In this document: positions 1 through 9,674 of the stretch, one piece after another
Position numbering within the stretch: position 1 is the first letter of the stretch
Layout: every line of letters begins with the position of its first letter
Assembly (NCBI GenBank): GCA_040510375.1
Contig: JBEVJC010000012.1
Coordinates: 513,090 to 577,089, forward strand
From: JBEVJC01 sp040510375
GTDB lineage: Bacteria > Bacteroidota > Bacteroidia > Chitinophagales > Chitinophagaceae
Length of the DNA stretch: 64,000 nucleotides
Reading direction: 5' to 3'
Made by a program: the position numbers and the translations under genes
The notes under the pieces: generated by a model
The model's database searches: none
Seen by the model: only the letters and a program-made list of their open reading frames with translations
Told to the model about the DNA's origin: nothing

Positions 1-1
1 T

Positions 2-1024
2 TTAGGAATTGATTATAATGTTTGGTGGTTTCTCATCTTTGGTGCAGTAATCTCGGGATACGCCATCCTGGACGGGTTTGACCTTGGTGCAGGTGCCCTC
101 CATCTTTTTCTGAAGAAAGAAGAGAGCCGCCGCATCGCGCTGAATGCTATCGGACCGGTATGGGATGGGAACGAGGTGTGGCTGGTAATTGGTGGTGGTG
201 CCTTATTTGCCGGTTTTCCGGTTGCCTATGCCGCCATCTTTTCTGCATTTTATGTTCCATTTTTTGTCTTCCTTATCGGAATCATCTGGAGGGCCGTAGC
301 AATTGAATTCAGGAGTAAGGAACCGGGCCTGCGCTGGCGACTGGTCTGGGATGTTGTGTATTCATTTGCTTCCATTGTGATTGCCCTTTCACTGGGTCTC
401 ATGTTGGGTAATGTAGCATTCGGATTACCGCTGAACGACAGGATGGAATTTCATGGCGACTGGCTTAGTTTTTTCAATCCATTTTCTGTGATGGTTTCAA
501 TTACCACCCTTGCATTGTTTATGATGCATGGCGCTATTTACCTGGCCATGAAAACTGAGAACAGATTGTATGTAAAACTGACCATCCTGGCCAAAAACTT
601 TACCATCTTTTTCGTACTTAGTTTTGTAGTAACCACACTTTATACATTGTTGTATATTCCGCACCTGACCGATCAGGTCCGTTCAGGACCGCGGTTTTTT
701 ATCCTGCCCATCATCATGTTGCTGGCCATTGCAAACATCCCCAGGATGCTGAAGAAAGGAAAATTTGGCTATGCCTTTATCAGTTCTTCCGTGACCATCG
801 CTTCATTGCTGATCATGGTAGCCGTAGAAGTGTACCCTTACCTGCTTTATTCACCGGGCAGCGTCTCCAATAGTATCACTGTCCAGAATGGCTCCGCATC
901 ACCGGCAACCATGAAGATCCTGTTGGCTATTGCTGCTATAGGAACCCCGCTGGTTGGACTTTACACCGGTTTTGTATTCTGGACATTCAAAGGAAAGGTA
1001 AAACTGGATGAAATGAGTTATTAA
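2..1024 (+). CDS. cydB: Cytochrome bd ubiquinol oxidase subunit II (3' part)
   Basis: Subunit II of the cytochrome bd quinol oxidase, an inner-membrane terminal oxidase with high oxygen affinity. The frame is open from the first bases of the window, so the start and perhaps the first few residues lie upstream; 340 residues are visible. The CydB hallmark GPVWDGNEVWL is present near visible residue 55, just after the LDGFDLGAG stretch of the first helix. Several further hydrophobic segments follow, as expected for this roughly nine-helix protein. cydA is expected immediately upstream, outside the window. The family call is secure; only the 5' end is missing. Confidence 0.95.
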   Translation, partial: LGIDYNVWWFLIFGAVISGYAILDGFDLGAGALHLFLKKEESRRIALNAIGPVWDGNEVWLVIGGGALFAGFPVAYAAIFSAFYVPFFVFLIGIIWRAVAIEFRSKEPGLRWRLVWDVVYSFASIVIALSLGLMLGNVAFGLPLNDRMEFHGDWLSFFNPFSVMVSITTLALFMMHGAIYLAMKTENRLYVKLTILAKNFTIFFVLSFVVTTLYTLLYIPHLTDQVRSGPRFFILPIIMLLAIANIPRMLKKGKFGYAFISSSVTIASLLIMVAVEVYPYLLYSPGSVSNSITVQNGSASPATMKILLAIAAIGTPLVGLYTGFVFWTFKGKVKLDEMSY

Positions 1025-1044
1025 AAAACCCGCCTTCAGTTACA

Positions 1045-1080
1045 CAAAAAAAACCGTCCAACTTTCGCAGGACGGTTTCA
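1045..1080 (-). terminator. Intrinsic terminator between cydB and the T9SS cargo gene
   Basis: A perfect 9-bp stem (1051-1059 with 1070-1078, loop of 10) is flanked by an A-run on its left side. On the minus strand this reads as a GC-containing stem followed by a U-run, so it best serves the minus-strand cargo gene. It lies between convergent genes and may also stop cydB transcripts. Confidence 0.75.
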
Positions 1081-1095
1081 AAAAATGCCGGTTGC

Positions 1096-4000
1096 CTATT
1101 CGAACAGCATTTTTTTAGAGAAGAGTTGTCCGGTATTAATATTTCTAATTTTAAGGATGTACATACCCGGAGCCATATTACTGGTTCTCGGGATCTGGAG
1201 ACTTGCAGTCCTTGCCCTTGTTGTTGTCTGGCTGAGGATGCGCTGGCCGCCCATATTTACCAATGTGATTTCATAAGCCGATTCACTTTTACCATTGATA
1301 CGGATCAGCAATACGTCCTTAACAGGGTTGGGTCCCGCGGTGATTCCATCCACATCATTCTGGACTGTTACGATACTACTGTAAGTAATCCGGCCATCAT
1401 CCGTTACAATTTTCAGGCGGTACTGGATAACTCCGGTGCCAGGATTCAGGTCGGTATGGTTGTAAACTTTATCCCCGCCTTTGTTATCGGCAGTGAACGT
1501 GCCGATCTTTTCAAATGTTCCTGCTGTTTTGCGTTCAAGCTGGTATTCTTTTACTGATATTTCTTCAGCTACCTTCCATTTCAGAGGTACTTTTTCATTT
1601 TCCAGCCGACCTTCGAAATTCAGTATACGAACCGGAAGAATCATGCTGCATCCGCCTTTCAGGCGATAATACGATAGGCGCACAAGACACCCGCTGTTTA
1701 CGATTGTTTTACAAACATACCTTCCGGTATCTGACGGATACAAAGCAGGGATATTATAAGTCTGCGATGAACCAATGAGAACGCTGTCGGTAGCCGTGGT
1801 CTTTTTATACCACAGGTAAGTGGCGTTAGGGATGGTATCTACCGAAAGGCTGATATTATTTGAATAACAGTCGATATTATTAACCTGGATAGTCAGGTTA
1901 CCCAGCGGCAATACACTCACGTCGTTCAGCGTACCGTTACCGCATGCATCTACCGCCCTCATACGAACCAGTGAATAACTGGCAGCGGTGGTTATATTAA
2001 ACATTGCACTTGATTGCATGGGTGAAACAATGCTGGGTCCCGATGGATTACTGCCGATGATCTCGTAGGTAAATGGTGCCACACCCTTACTGGCCACAGC
2101 ATTCACACTGAAATTACTGTTGTCGCACTGGTATGCAGCCGAGTTAACCAGGTTGGGGTATTGATAGTTTGATACAATGATGGTATCATATACCTTTTTG
2201 GCACAGGTGGTGATATTATATTCCAGTATATACGTGGCAGGACTCAGGTCAGAAAACGTATAACGTTTATGGTTTGCTGAAATAGTCTGGTTAAGAGTGG
2301 GAGTTACACTTACAGTAACACCGTTCCTGCGGATAACAGTTGGTACGTAGAGACCGATATTCGAAACAAGGTCGGCCACGATCTCACCCGATCCGTTTTC
2401 CCATGCCGCACTCGGGCATTTGGATGAAACATTATTGGTGCGACTGAACAAGCTGGTTTTTGGTGATATGTAACTGGTGAGCGTTTCACCACATGCTCCC
2501 GTTACCACGATCCTGTATTCAAGTCCCGACGGAAGCCCGGCCAGGTCATTAAAAGTGTAAGTGATACCGCTGAAAGTCTGGGTGGCCACCACCATGTTCA
2601 TCGGATTGTAAACGGTTGCTACAAACGGTGCGAGTCCTTTTGTAATATCCAGTTTGATATTGGTGGTAGTGAACGTACATGACTCTGTAGCAGTGGCGGC
2701 AAACACCATTGGTTGTGCCGTTGCAGAAACTGTCCGCTCAAGCAATGTTGCCGGGCAGTCGTCACGGATAATGATCTTATACGAACCATAGGGAACGTTA
2801 TGGAAAGTGCCCGTAGTGTTGTTGGCAACAGGATTGTTGGAAAGATCGACCAGGTAATAACGTGGATTGAAAAGGTTCAACTCGCCGGTGATGTCGGCAC
2901 TGAAAGTGGCGCAGGCCCTGTTGGAGATGGCTACGGTTGCATCTGCAGATGGCGTCAGTTTTGCCACAGCAAATGTTTTCGTTACCGGTGTGGTTGGGCA
3001 TATTCCCGCCACATCAGTTGTAGCGATCCGGATTGAGTAAGTACCATAGGGCAGGTTGGTGAATGTTCCGGTATAATTACAGCCAAGCGGATTATTTGTG
3101 GCATCAAACAGGCAGTATTCCGGATTGGCGATGTTGGTAACTGAAGGAATCGATACAGTAAATCCATCGCAACCGCGTGCGGAGATAACCGGATTTGCAG
3201 CGGAAGGTTGTGGTTGCGCTACCGTGATACAACGTTCAATGGTGGTGTCATAACAAGGTGTCTGTGTTGTGACACGGATACAATAGCTGCCGAATGCAAG
3301 GCCAGGGAAGTTACCATCGCCATTACAGGCGATCAATGTATTGGTAACCGAATTGTACAGGCAGAAAGTCGGATTGGATAAAAACGTTCCGGTCAGGGAG
3401 GCGTTGAAACCCGCACAGGTAATATTGTTGGTGGTAATGGTCACAGGGATAACAGGCTTCGGTTGTGTTGCTGTAAAACAACGTTCGATAGTAGTATCGT
3501 AACAAGGGGCACTTGATAAAATCCGGATACAATAGTCGCCGTATGCGAGGTTTGGAAAAACTCCACCCGTACTGCTGGCAACAAAAACGTTACCCGCTGT
3601 ATAAATTGAATAGGTAGGGTTGTAAAGGTTGAGCATACCTGTAACCGAAGCAGTGAAGGTGGAACAGGTCTGTGCCGATTGGGTAACAGCTGCGTTGGCT
3701 GCAGGTTTGGCGGCGTTAACGGTAAAGCAGGTGCTGATTGTTGTATCATAACACGCATCAACCATCTGGATGCAATACATACCGTAAGGGATATTATCGA
3801 ATTTACCGGTAGTATTATTCTGGATGGTAACCGAGCCTTGTTTCAGGTAATACTGTGGGCTGGTTACATTGGAGATGCCGGTTACTGTTGCAGTGAATGT
3901 GGCACAAACCTGGTTGCTGAGGTTAACGGTATTGCCCATGGTTGGCACAGGATTGCTCCAGTTAAAGACCTGGACTTTTCCGCAACGGTCACGAACGGCA

Positions 4001-4782
4001 AACTTAACAGTACGTAACGGTGTGGCAGTATGGGTGAAACTGCGTGATGCAAACCAGGTGGTATCACCGGGAGCATTCACAACACCGTAGCTGAAACCGT
4101 TAAATGCTGTTCCTGTAAGATTGGTGGCGCCCTGGTTGTCCAGGAGAGTCACCGTTACTGAAAGTGTATTACAGGTTGATTTGGTTACCACCTGCGAAGT
4201 GATAGCCCATGTATAATCCATTATAGAAATCGATCTTGTCTGTATCCCTCCGCAGGAATCGCGCAGCTGGATATAATAATACCCGGCAGGCAGGCCGGTA
4301 AATACACCGGTGGTATTGCTTGTCCCAACGGATGCCGGTGAGGGCGATATGATGGTATAACTAAGAGGTGCCCTTCCGAACTGCTGGTTGGTAACTGTAA
4401 TAACCCCGTCGCTCCCTGAAGTACAGCTGAGATCCGTCTTTGTCAGCTGGAAACGGGGATCGCCGTAAGAACCGGTTACTACTACATTCTCCTCAATCAC
4501 CGTACACCCGGTCGTCATATCCTTTGTATAGACCGTGTAGGTTCCGGGAGGGAGACCACTGATCTGGGAGGTGGAAGTGAGGGGGGTGTTGAATGGTTCC
4601 AGGATTTTATAACCATAATTGCCAGAACCACCGGTAGCAGTAATGGTGATGGAACCGGTTGCGGCACACCTGGATTCGGTTGTTAAAAAGCTTACCTGGA
4701 GATTTTCGCAATTGGCAGATTGCGAATGGGAATTTTGCGCGAGCAACAGCAGGGCAAACACAAGAGTAATAACTTGTTTCAT
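1096..4782 (-). CDS. Giant secreted repeat protein with T9SS type A sorting domain
   Basis: Predicted cell-surface or released protein of 1228 residues exported by the type IX system. Residues 1-21 form a signal peptide. Residues 25-190 hold two SprB-like units (conserved Cys, GGSG or FGRAPLSY, then LPPGTYTV or LPAGYYYI). Residues 286-691 hold five tandem units of about 80 residues, each with a C-x-x-F start, a NPxYxL core and a P/A-YG-x-Y turn; three contain the string CYDTTI. A linker starting LPVRILNFEG near residue 1065 leads to a C-terminal sorting domain of about 80 residues (GPNPVKD ... APGMYILKI ... KKMLFE). The gene stands alone between terminator and DUF983 gene. An adhesin role is inference; no catalytic domain is recognised. 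Confidence 0.85.
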   Translation of the reverse strand: MKQVITLVFALLLLAQNSHSQSANCENLQVSFLTTESRCAATGSITITATGGSGNYGYKILEPFNTPLTSTSQISGLPPGTYTVYTKDMTTGCTVIEENVVVTGSYGDPRFQLTKTDLSCTSGSDGVITVTNQQFGRAPLSYTIISPSPASVGTSNTTGVFTGLPAGYYYIQLRDSCGGIQTRSISIMDYTWAITSQVVTKSTCNTLSVTVTLLDNQGATNLTGTAFNGFSYGVVNAPGDTTWFASRSFTHTATPLRTVKFAVRDRCGKVQVFNWSNPVPTMGNTVNLSNQVCATFTATVTGISNVTSPQYYLKQGSVTIQNNTTGKFDNIPYGMYCIQMVDACYDTTISTCFTVNAAKPAANAAVTQSAQTCSTFTASVTGMLNLYNPTYSIYTAGNVFVASSTGGVFPNLAYGDYCIRILSSAPCYDTTIERCFTATQPKPVIPVTITTNNITCAGFNASLTGTFLSNPTFCLYNSVTNTLIACNGDGNFPGLAFGSYCIRVTTQTPCYDTTIERCITVAQPQPSAANPVISARGCDGFTVSIPSVTNIANPEYCLFDATNNPLGCNYTGTFTNLPYGTYSIRIATTDVAGICPTTPVTKTFAVAKLTPSADATVAISNRACATFSADITGELNLFNPRYYLVDLSNNPVANNTTGTFHNVPYGSYKIIIRDDCPATLLERTVSATAQPMVFAATATESCTFTTTNIKLDITKGLAPFVATVYNPMNMVVATQTFSGITYTFNDLAGLPSGLEYRIVVTGACGETLTSYISPKTSLFSRTNNVSSKCPSAAWENGSGEIVADLVSNIGLYVPTVIRRNGVTVSVTPTLNQTISANHKRYTFSDLSPATYILEYNITTCAKKVYDTIIVSNYQYPNLVNSAAYQCDNSNFSVNAVASKGVAPFTYEIIGSNPSGPSIVSPMQSSAMFNITTAASYSLVRMRAVDACGNGTLNDVSVLPLGNLTIQVNNIDCYSNNISLSVDTIPNATYLWYKKTTATDSVLIGSSQTYNIPALYPSDTGRYVCKTIVNSGCLVRLSYYRLKGGCSMILPVRILNFEGRLENEKVPLKWKVAEEISVKEYQLERKTAGTFEKIGTFTADNKGGDKVYNHTDLNPGTGVIQYRLKIVTDDGRITYSSIVTVQNDVDGITAGPNPVKDVLLIRINGKSESAYEITLVNMGGQRILSQTTTRARTASLQIPRTSNMAPGMYILKIRNINTGQLFSKKMLFE

Positions 4783-4953
4783 TTCGTTTTTTCTAAGGGT
4801 TGGGACGGTACAATTACTCGACTAATGTATAAGGAAAATACGTGGAGTGCAAGTCCAAACGGGCTTTTACGATAATACGAAAAATGGAACAGGTTTATTT
4901 CCAGCTATTTAGCCGAAAATATTTTTGCTGAAAATACGGTAGGGTGATAGTAA

Positions 4954-5412
4954 TTACCAGTTGTTAGCCTGGTCGGGGTTGATCCTTTCTGAGACATCAG
5001 GAGCTTCGTGCATTTCCCATTCGGGGTCATAGGAAACAAACCAGGAGATCCAGAAACTGCGACTTATACGCATAAGCCAGGGCTGGAGACAGAGGAGAAA
5101 TATGGCATTGAAGACCAGCCAGGCGAAGAAACGGTTATCGTTCAGGCTGAGACCAATAACAACCCACCAGGCAATCAGGCTGGCCACACTGATAGCGACT
5201 GTAAGTGCGTAGCTGACATAACTGGTACCATAATAAAAGCCCACTTCAATTTCTGTGGGCTGGCCACATACAGGACAATCCCTGTTCATTTCCATATTAC
5301 GTTTAATACGGGCTGTGAGCGGGTGTTTAAACAGCTTTCCCTCGCGGCATCTGGGGCAACGGCATCCGAGTGCAGACGACAAATAACCTCTTTTAGTTCT
5401 AAGTTCTGCCAT
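4954..5412 (-). CDS. DUF983 family zinc-finger membrane protein
   Basis: A 152-residue protein of the DUF983 family, function unknown. Near the N-terminus it has a CRCPRC knuckle followed by GKLF, then a second CPVC pair, together a likely four-cysteine zinc site. GFYYGTSYVSY precedes two hydrophobic helices, so the zinc site probably faces the cytoplasm on a small integral membrane protein. The start was placed at MAELRTKRGY because the upstream in-frame extension of 42 residues has no family-like content. It is separated from both neighbours by more than 150 bases and is probably transcribed alone. Confidence 0.8.
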   Translation of the reverse strand: MAELRTKRGYLSSALGCRCPRCREGKLFKHPLTARIKRNMEMNRDCPVCGQPTEIEVGFYYGTSYVSYALTVAISVASLIAWWVVIGLSLNDNRFFAWLVFNAIFLLCLQPWLMRISRSFWISWFVSYDPEWEMHEAPDVSERINPDQANNW

Positions 5413-5595
5413 GGTATGGGGAAGGGGCGTTTTTAAAACGCGAAGGTCCTTATTTAAACTGATTAATCGAACAGTTGAATTAATTATAAATATTGGCTGG
5501 TCCGGCCGGGGTGGTAACATCCGGGCGAAAGCACTCACTCTATGGGGTCCGGGAACTGCACCCGCAATATACGGTTCTAAAAGCAGACCTGTTTT

Positions 5596-6393
5596 CTAGA
5601 TAAACAATTCCTTTACTATAATGTATACACCCATACACATCACAAACCAGCCGAACCCTTTTTTCAGCGCGCCCGGACTGATCTTCTCCGCTATTTTACT
5701 GCCGATAAACAGGCCCGTTATGGCCAGCACTGTAAACGAAAGGATCAGGATCCAGTTATAGGAAAACTGGTTGAGACTAAAGAGAAAACCAAATAAAGAA
5801 TTGATGGCAATTACCAGCAATGACGTACCCACGGCGGTTTTCATAGGAATCTTAAGGAACAGTACCAGTGTGGGAATGATCAGGAAACCGCCACCTGCAC
5901 CGAGCATCCCGGTTATCACACCAATTGCCAGTCCGATAAGGATTACTGGAAATGCTTTATGGGATGGTTGAGCCCGCGGGTCACTTTCGCCGGTATCGGG
6001 GAGCCGCCTGATCATGGAGATGGATGCACCCAACATCAGGATTGCAAAAATGATCATGAGCAACATTTCCCTGGAAACTGCTTCGCGACCTATATAAAAG
6101 ATATGGGCGGGTATTGCAGGCAGGAGATGATGACGGGTGATAAAAATGGAGAAGATACTGGGAATACCAAATTCAGTGACTGCTTTAAAATCGACCAGTC
6201 GTTTGAGATATGCACGTATGCCACCTGCAAGGCTGGTAATACCAACGATAAACAGCGAGCTGGTTGTGGCAAGAAGCGGATTCATACCCATCAGGTACAC
6301 CAGTACCGGCACGGTCAGGATTGATCCGCCGCTACCTACCATACCCAGTGAAATGCCAATCAGAACAGATGCGAGATAACCCAGTAATTCCAT
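5596..6393 (-). CDS. TauE/SafE (TSUP) family transporter, probable anion exporter
   Basis: A 265-residue integral membrane protein of the sulfite exporter TauE/SafE family. It shows the family's two-repeat layout: a glycine-rich helix start (ISLGMVGSGGSIL) near residues 15-27 and a second (VITGMLGAGGGFLIIP) near residues 155-170, with about eight hydrophobic segments. Family members move sulfite, sulfoacetate or other organosulfur anions, but many are uncharacterised. The neighbours (murF, DUF983) do not help to choose a substrate, and the sulfate assimilation genes lie 53 kb away, so a sulfur role is only possible. Confidence 0.8.
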   Translation of the reverse strand: MELLGYLASVLIGISLGMVGSGGSILTVPVLVYLMGMNPLLATTSSLFIVGITSLAGGIRAYLKRLVDFKAVTEFGIPSIFSIFITRHHLLPAIPAHIFYIGREAVSREMLLMIIFAILMLGASISMIRRLPDTGESDPRAQPSHKAFPVILIGLAIGVITGMLGAGGGFLIIPTLVLFLKIPMKTAVGTSLLVIAINSLFGFLFSLNQFSYNWILILSFTVLAITGLFIGSKIAEKISPGALKKGFGWFVMCMGVYIIVKELFI

Positions 6394-6429
6394 GAAATAT
6401 TTTTTCGAAGCAGGTACATTTTGAAACGC

Positions 6430-7713
6430 TTACTCTATTACTTTTTCCATTCCTGTACTCCTGCTTCCTTTAACCAGGACAAATGCATTGTTCAGATCCT
6501 GTTGCCGGTACCAGTCTCGTGCCTGTGCTGCATCAGGAAACGAGTGGTAAGGGTGGGAGAGACGGAGGAAATCACCTCCAACAAGTACTACGCTTTTCCA
6601 TTTGTGTTTTCCAATCAGGTCAAGTACCTGGCGGTGTTCGTCCAGGCTATGTTCACCCAGTTCTGCCATGGCACCGAGCATCAGTATTTTATCAGCTGCA
6701 TCTACATTGGAAAAATTTTCAATGGCCAGCTTCATACTGCTGGGGTTGGCGTTATAGGCATCAAGTATAATCTGGTTGGTGCCTGCCTTCACCAGTTGCG
6801 AACGGCTGTTGGACGGTTCATATTCTTCTATAGCTGCCCGGATCCTGCTTTCGGGAACCTCAAAAAATTTACCAATCGTTACTGCGGCCAGTATATTGGG
6901 AAGATTGTATTCGCCTACCAGTCTGGTTTTCACTGGTGCCCCGTCAAAACCAGCCGGGAAGGCCACTTCAAGCAACGGATCATTTTTTGACACCATTCCG
7001 CTTACATGCACATCAGCACCGGTACCATATTTTATAATACCACTGATCCCCTTACTTAATTCGTGAAGATATTCATAGTCCCAGTTCACAAATGCAAAAC
7101 CATGCTGGAGGTTCCGGAGATGTTCGAATAACTCGCCCTTTCCTTTAATAACACCTTCCGGACCACCAAACCCTTCAAGATGTGCCTTGCCGGCATTGGT
7201 GATGAGACCGTGGGTGGGATTGGCATAAGCGCAATAGGAGGCGATTTCACCAAGATGATTGGCGCCCATTTCTATCACGGCAAATTGAGCATCGGGTTTT
7301 ATACGCAGGATAGTCAGTGGTACACCGATATGGTTATTGAGATTGCCTGCTGTTGTATAAGTTTTATAAGTGGACGATAACACTGCGTGTACCAGTTCCT
7401 TGGTAGTTGTTTTCCCGTTACTTCCGGTGATGGCGATAAAGGGGATATCAAATTGTGCGCGATGCCAGGCAGAGAGATCCTGCAGGGCTTTTAAAACATC
7501 AGGCACCAGGATGGTTCGTCCGTTCACTTCATACTCTTCTTCATCGATCACCGCGTACGCTGCACCTGCTTCAAGGGCTGAGGCAGCAAAGCGGTTGCCA
7601 TTGAAATTTTCCCCTTTAAGTGCAAAGAAAAGATCACCGGCTTTCAGTTTCCTGGTGTCGGTCTGCACGGACGGGTATTGTTTGTAGATCTCGTATAGTG
7701 CTGCTGTCTGCAT
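6430..7713 (-). CDS. murF: UDP-N-acetylmuramoyl-tripeptide--D-alanyl-D-alanine ligase
   Basis: Cytoplasmic peptidoglycan precursor ligase that adds D-Ala-D-Ala to UDP-MurNAc-tripeptide using ATP. The 427 residues follow the Mur ligase order: an N-terminal UDP-binding domain (DTRKLKAGDLFFALKG), the ATP P-loop ITGSNGKTTTKE near residues 95-106, a central domain with EMGANHLGEI, and a C-terminal domain with DAYNANPSSM. It follows gldJ on the same strand, with an intrinsic terminator between. A -7-like box lies right upstream of the start, so it may have its own promoter. The murF-gldJ neighbourhood is conserved in gliding Bacteroidota as I recall. Confidence 0.95.
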   Translation of the reverse strand: MQTAALYEIYKQYPSVQTDTRKLKAGDLFFALKGENFNGNRFAASALEAGAAYAVIDEEEYEVNGRTILVPDVLKALQDLSAWHRAQFDIPFIAITGSNGKTTTKELVHAVLSSTYKTYTTAGNLNNHIGVPLTILRIKPDAQFAVIEMGANHLGEIASYCAYANPTHGLITNAGKAHLEGFGGPEGVIKGKGELFEHLRNLQHGFAFVNWDYEYLHELSKGISGIIKYGTGADVHVSGMVSKNDPLLEVAFPAGFDGAPVKTRLVGEYNLPNILAAVTIGKFFEVPESRIRAAIEEYEPSNSRSQLVKAGTNQIILDAYNANPSSMKLAIENFSNVDAADKILMLGAMAELGEHSLDEHRQVLDLIGKHKWKSVVLVGGDFLRLSHPYHSFPDAAQARDWYRQQDLNNAFVLVKGSRSTGMEKVIE

Positions 7714-7717
7714 TTGG

Positions 7718-7725
7718 CAAAATTA
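7718..7725 (-). promoter_or_regulatory. Possible -7 promoter box for murF
   Basis: Read on the minus strand this is TAATTTTG, an exact match to the Bacteroidota -7 consensus TAnnTTTG, ending four bases before the murF start codon. No TTTG-like -33 box is seen at the usual spacing, and the upstream side is occupied by the gldJ terminator. The leader would be extremely short. Confidence 0.4.
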
Positions 7726-7738
7726 GTATAGCTAAAAT

Positions 7739-7773
7739 AAAAAACCCTCCGGAACTCGTCCGGAGGGTTAATA
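7739..7773 (-). terminator. Intrinsic terminator downstream of gldJ
   Basis: A perfect 11-bp stem (7743-7753 with 7759-7769) with a 5-base loop. On the minus strand the stem is followed by a run of T. It sits 18 bases beyond the gldJ stop codon and separates gldJ from murF. Confidence 0.9.
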
Positions 7774-7790
7774 TAATTACTTAAACCTGA

Positions 7791-9359
7791 TTAACGTTTT
7801 TGTCTTTTTGTAGGGAACGACTGACCAACTTTACGGCCATTACCTTCGGGGCTACCCATGCGGTCCATTGCGCAACGGAAACCCAGGGTGCTTAAAGCCT
7901 GGTCTTCTTCCAGGAACCTGCGTGTACCCGGACTCAGCCAGTATGCACGGTCATTCCAGCTGCCACCCTTGTACACCCTTGACTTGTCACTTACCAGTGT
8001 TGTTACACCATATCCGTAAGCAGCCTGTGAAGTTGTGTCACCATCGAGGTAGTTGATTACATTACCGCGCTGGTAGTTACGGCGGTTTTTACTTTCTTCG
8101 TCAGTGATATCAACCATACGAACGCGACCGGTAGTATCATTGATCTCTGCTTCGCCAGCATCATTTTTGAAAACTTTCTGGTATTTGTTACCACGGAAAG
8201 GAGCAGGCATATCATCGTAGTCGAGTGAAGAAAGTGGTCTGTACACATCCTGTACCCACTCGCTCACATTACCTGCCATATTATATACACCAAATCCGTT
8301 TGGCATAAAGGTATTCACTTCTGCAGTGTAGAAAGCACGGTCATTCAGACCACCAGCCACACCGGCATTATCACCTGCACCACGTTTGAAGTTGGCGAGG
8401 AACTGACCCTGCCAGCTTCCGTGACGGTTATCACGAAGGCCATTCACATTTGATGACCATGGATAAATCTGTTTGTTTGAAACCAGTTCCTCTCCGCGTT
8501 TTCCTTCTTTTTTGGAAGGGCGGGGATTCTGGTCGATCAGGCCATACGCTGCATATTCCCACTCTGCTTCAAAAGGAAGGCGATAGTCGGGCATCAGTAA
8601 ACCATCTTCCATGGCAACCTTTGTGCGGGCCTGGCCCTGTGCAGTTCTCAGCGGATTACTCTTCTTGGAGGTAGCGCCTTTTCCTGGTGCTGCCTGGTAA
8701 AGATCAAACAGGTATGATTTTGTAGTAAAGTTATTGCTTCCCTGCTGGCCATTAAGGCTCTGCTGGTTTACATATCCTTTTTTCATAAGGATACCTTCGT
8801 TCACGCGGTCACTTCTCCAGAGGCAGAAGTCACTAGCCTGCTGCCATGACACACCTACAACGGGATAGTAGTTGAATCCGGGGTGGCGGAGATAGTATTC
8901 CACCATTGGTTCATTGTAGCTAAGCTCACTGCGCCATACCAGGGTATCGGGCAATGCACCTTCAATGATGGGAACGTTAACGGGATCGGTAGGATCGAAA
9001 GTTTTTGTAAGCCAGTACAGGTATTCGCGGTAATGGACATTGGCAACTTCGGTACGGTCGATGTAAAATGAAGGAACAGACACACGGCGGGGAATATTAT
9101 TCCAGTCGCCCATTACGTCTTCTTCTGTCTGACCCATTGTAAAGGTTCCACCTTCTACAAAAACAAGACCCGGTCCGGTGGCCTGGTCCTTGGATTTTGC
9201 TACCTGGTAACCACCTTGTTTGGCGTCATTGTAATTCCAGCCTGTGACATCAGACTTAGCGCTTTTTTTCCCGAAAAGACTTTTGCCTTTGCAGGAACTG
9301 ATCAGCGCAACACAGGATAAGAGGATAAATAAGTTTTTCACTTTCATTGTTTTTTTCAT
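7791..9359 (-). CDS. gldJ: Gliding motility / T9SS lipoprotein GldJ (formylglycine-generating-enzyme fold)
   Basis: Outer-membrane-associated lipoprotein required for gliding and type IX secretion in Flavobacterium. The start MKKTMKVKNLF was chosen because it gives a compact signal ending in the lipobox LISSC; a second start four codons later is equally possible. The mature part has the SUMF1/FGE sulfatase-modifying-factor fold: GTFTMGQTEEDV near the N-terminus, PFEAEWEYAAYG in the middle, NMAGNVSEWVQD, and a C-terminal KGGSWNDRAYWLSPGTRRF ending in GFRCAM. Length (522 aa) and these strings fit GldJ better than GldK, though both share the fold. It stands next to murF and is divergent from porV. 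Confidence 0.82.
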   Translation of the reverse strand: MKKTMKVKNLFILLSCVALISSCKGKSLFGKKSAKSDVTGWNYNDAKQGGYQVAKSKDQATGPGLVFVEGGTFTMGQTEEDVMGDWNNIPRRVSVPSFYIDRTEVANVHYREYLYWLTKTFDPTDPVNVPIIEGALPDTLVWRSELSYNEPMVEYYLRHPGFNYYPVVGVSWQQASDFCLWRSDRVNEGILMKKGYVNQQSLNGQQGSNNFTTKSYLFDLYQAAPGKGATSKKSNPLRTAQGQARTKVAMEDGLLMPDYRLPFEAEWEYAAYGLIDQNPRPSKKEGKRGEELVSNKQIYPWSSNVNGLRDNRHGSWQGQFLANFKRGAGDNAGVAGGLNDRAFYTAEVNTFMPNGFGVYNMAGNVSEWVQDVYRPLSSLDYDDMPAPFRGNKYQKVFKNDAGEAEINDTTGRVRMVDITDEESKNRRNYQRGNVINYLDGDTTSQAAYGYGVTTLVSDKSRVYKGGSWNDRAYWLSPGTRRFLEEDQALSTLGFRCAMDRMGSPEGNGRKVGQSFPTKRQKR

Positions 9360-9674
9360 AAACCGACGAATTGGAACATTTTTAACGGATAAGGGCAAAG
9401 TTTTATTGCAGGAATGCTAAAAAACCTCTGCCAGGAACAAAGATAGACTCCGGATCGCGGAATTTATACGGACATCTACCATTGTACAACAGTAAATCAA
9501 CCACGAACAACTGTTTGGTCTTCAAGGGCTGAGAAGGCGGAAAAAATTCGTTAACAATACAATAAAGGTTTTCGCTTTCCGTTCAAGGATTCTGGATAAT
9601 CGGCTGTTTTAGAACCCAGCCATCTGGAACTGTAACCAAAACGGTACATTCACATTTAATAAATACTATATCTG
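9360..9674. other. gldJ-porV divergent intergenic region
   Basis: This 315-base gap between the divergent gldJ and porV genes holds no credible coding frame. It contains one strong minus-strand -7 box for gldJ (listed separately). On the porV side I see AT-rich sequence (ACATTTAATAAATACTATAT) just before the start but no exact promoter match. No hairpin or riboswitch was recognised. Confidence 0.6.
9438..9445 (-). promoter_or_regulatory. -7 promoter box for gldJ
   Basis: On the minus strand this reads TATCTTTG, an exact match to the Bacteroidota -7 consensus TAnnTTTG. It would give a leader of about 70 bases before the chosen gldJ start. I do not see a clear TTTG at -33. Confidence 0.5.

Noticed and set aside
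1126..1557. Plus-strand open frames opposite the giant T9SS protein gene
   Set aside because: They lie antisense to a protein with a signal peptide and sorting domain and have no family-like content.
6421..6990. A 189-codon plus-strand frame opposite murF
   Set aside because: It runs antisense to a clear Mur ligase; no motif is recognisable and the frame is a by-product of codon bias.
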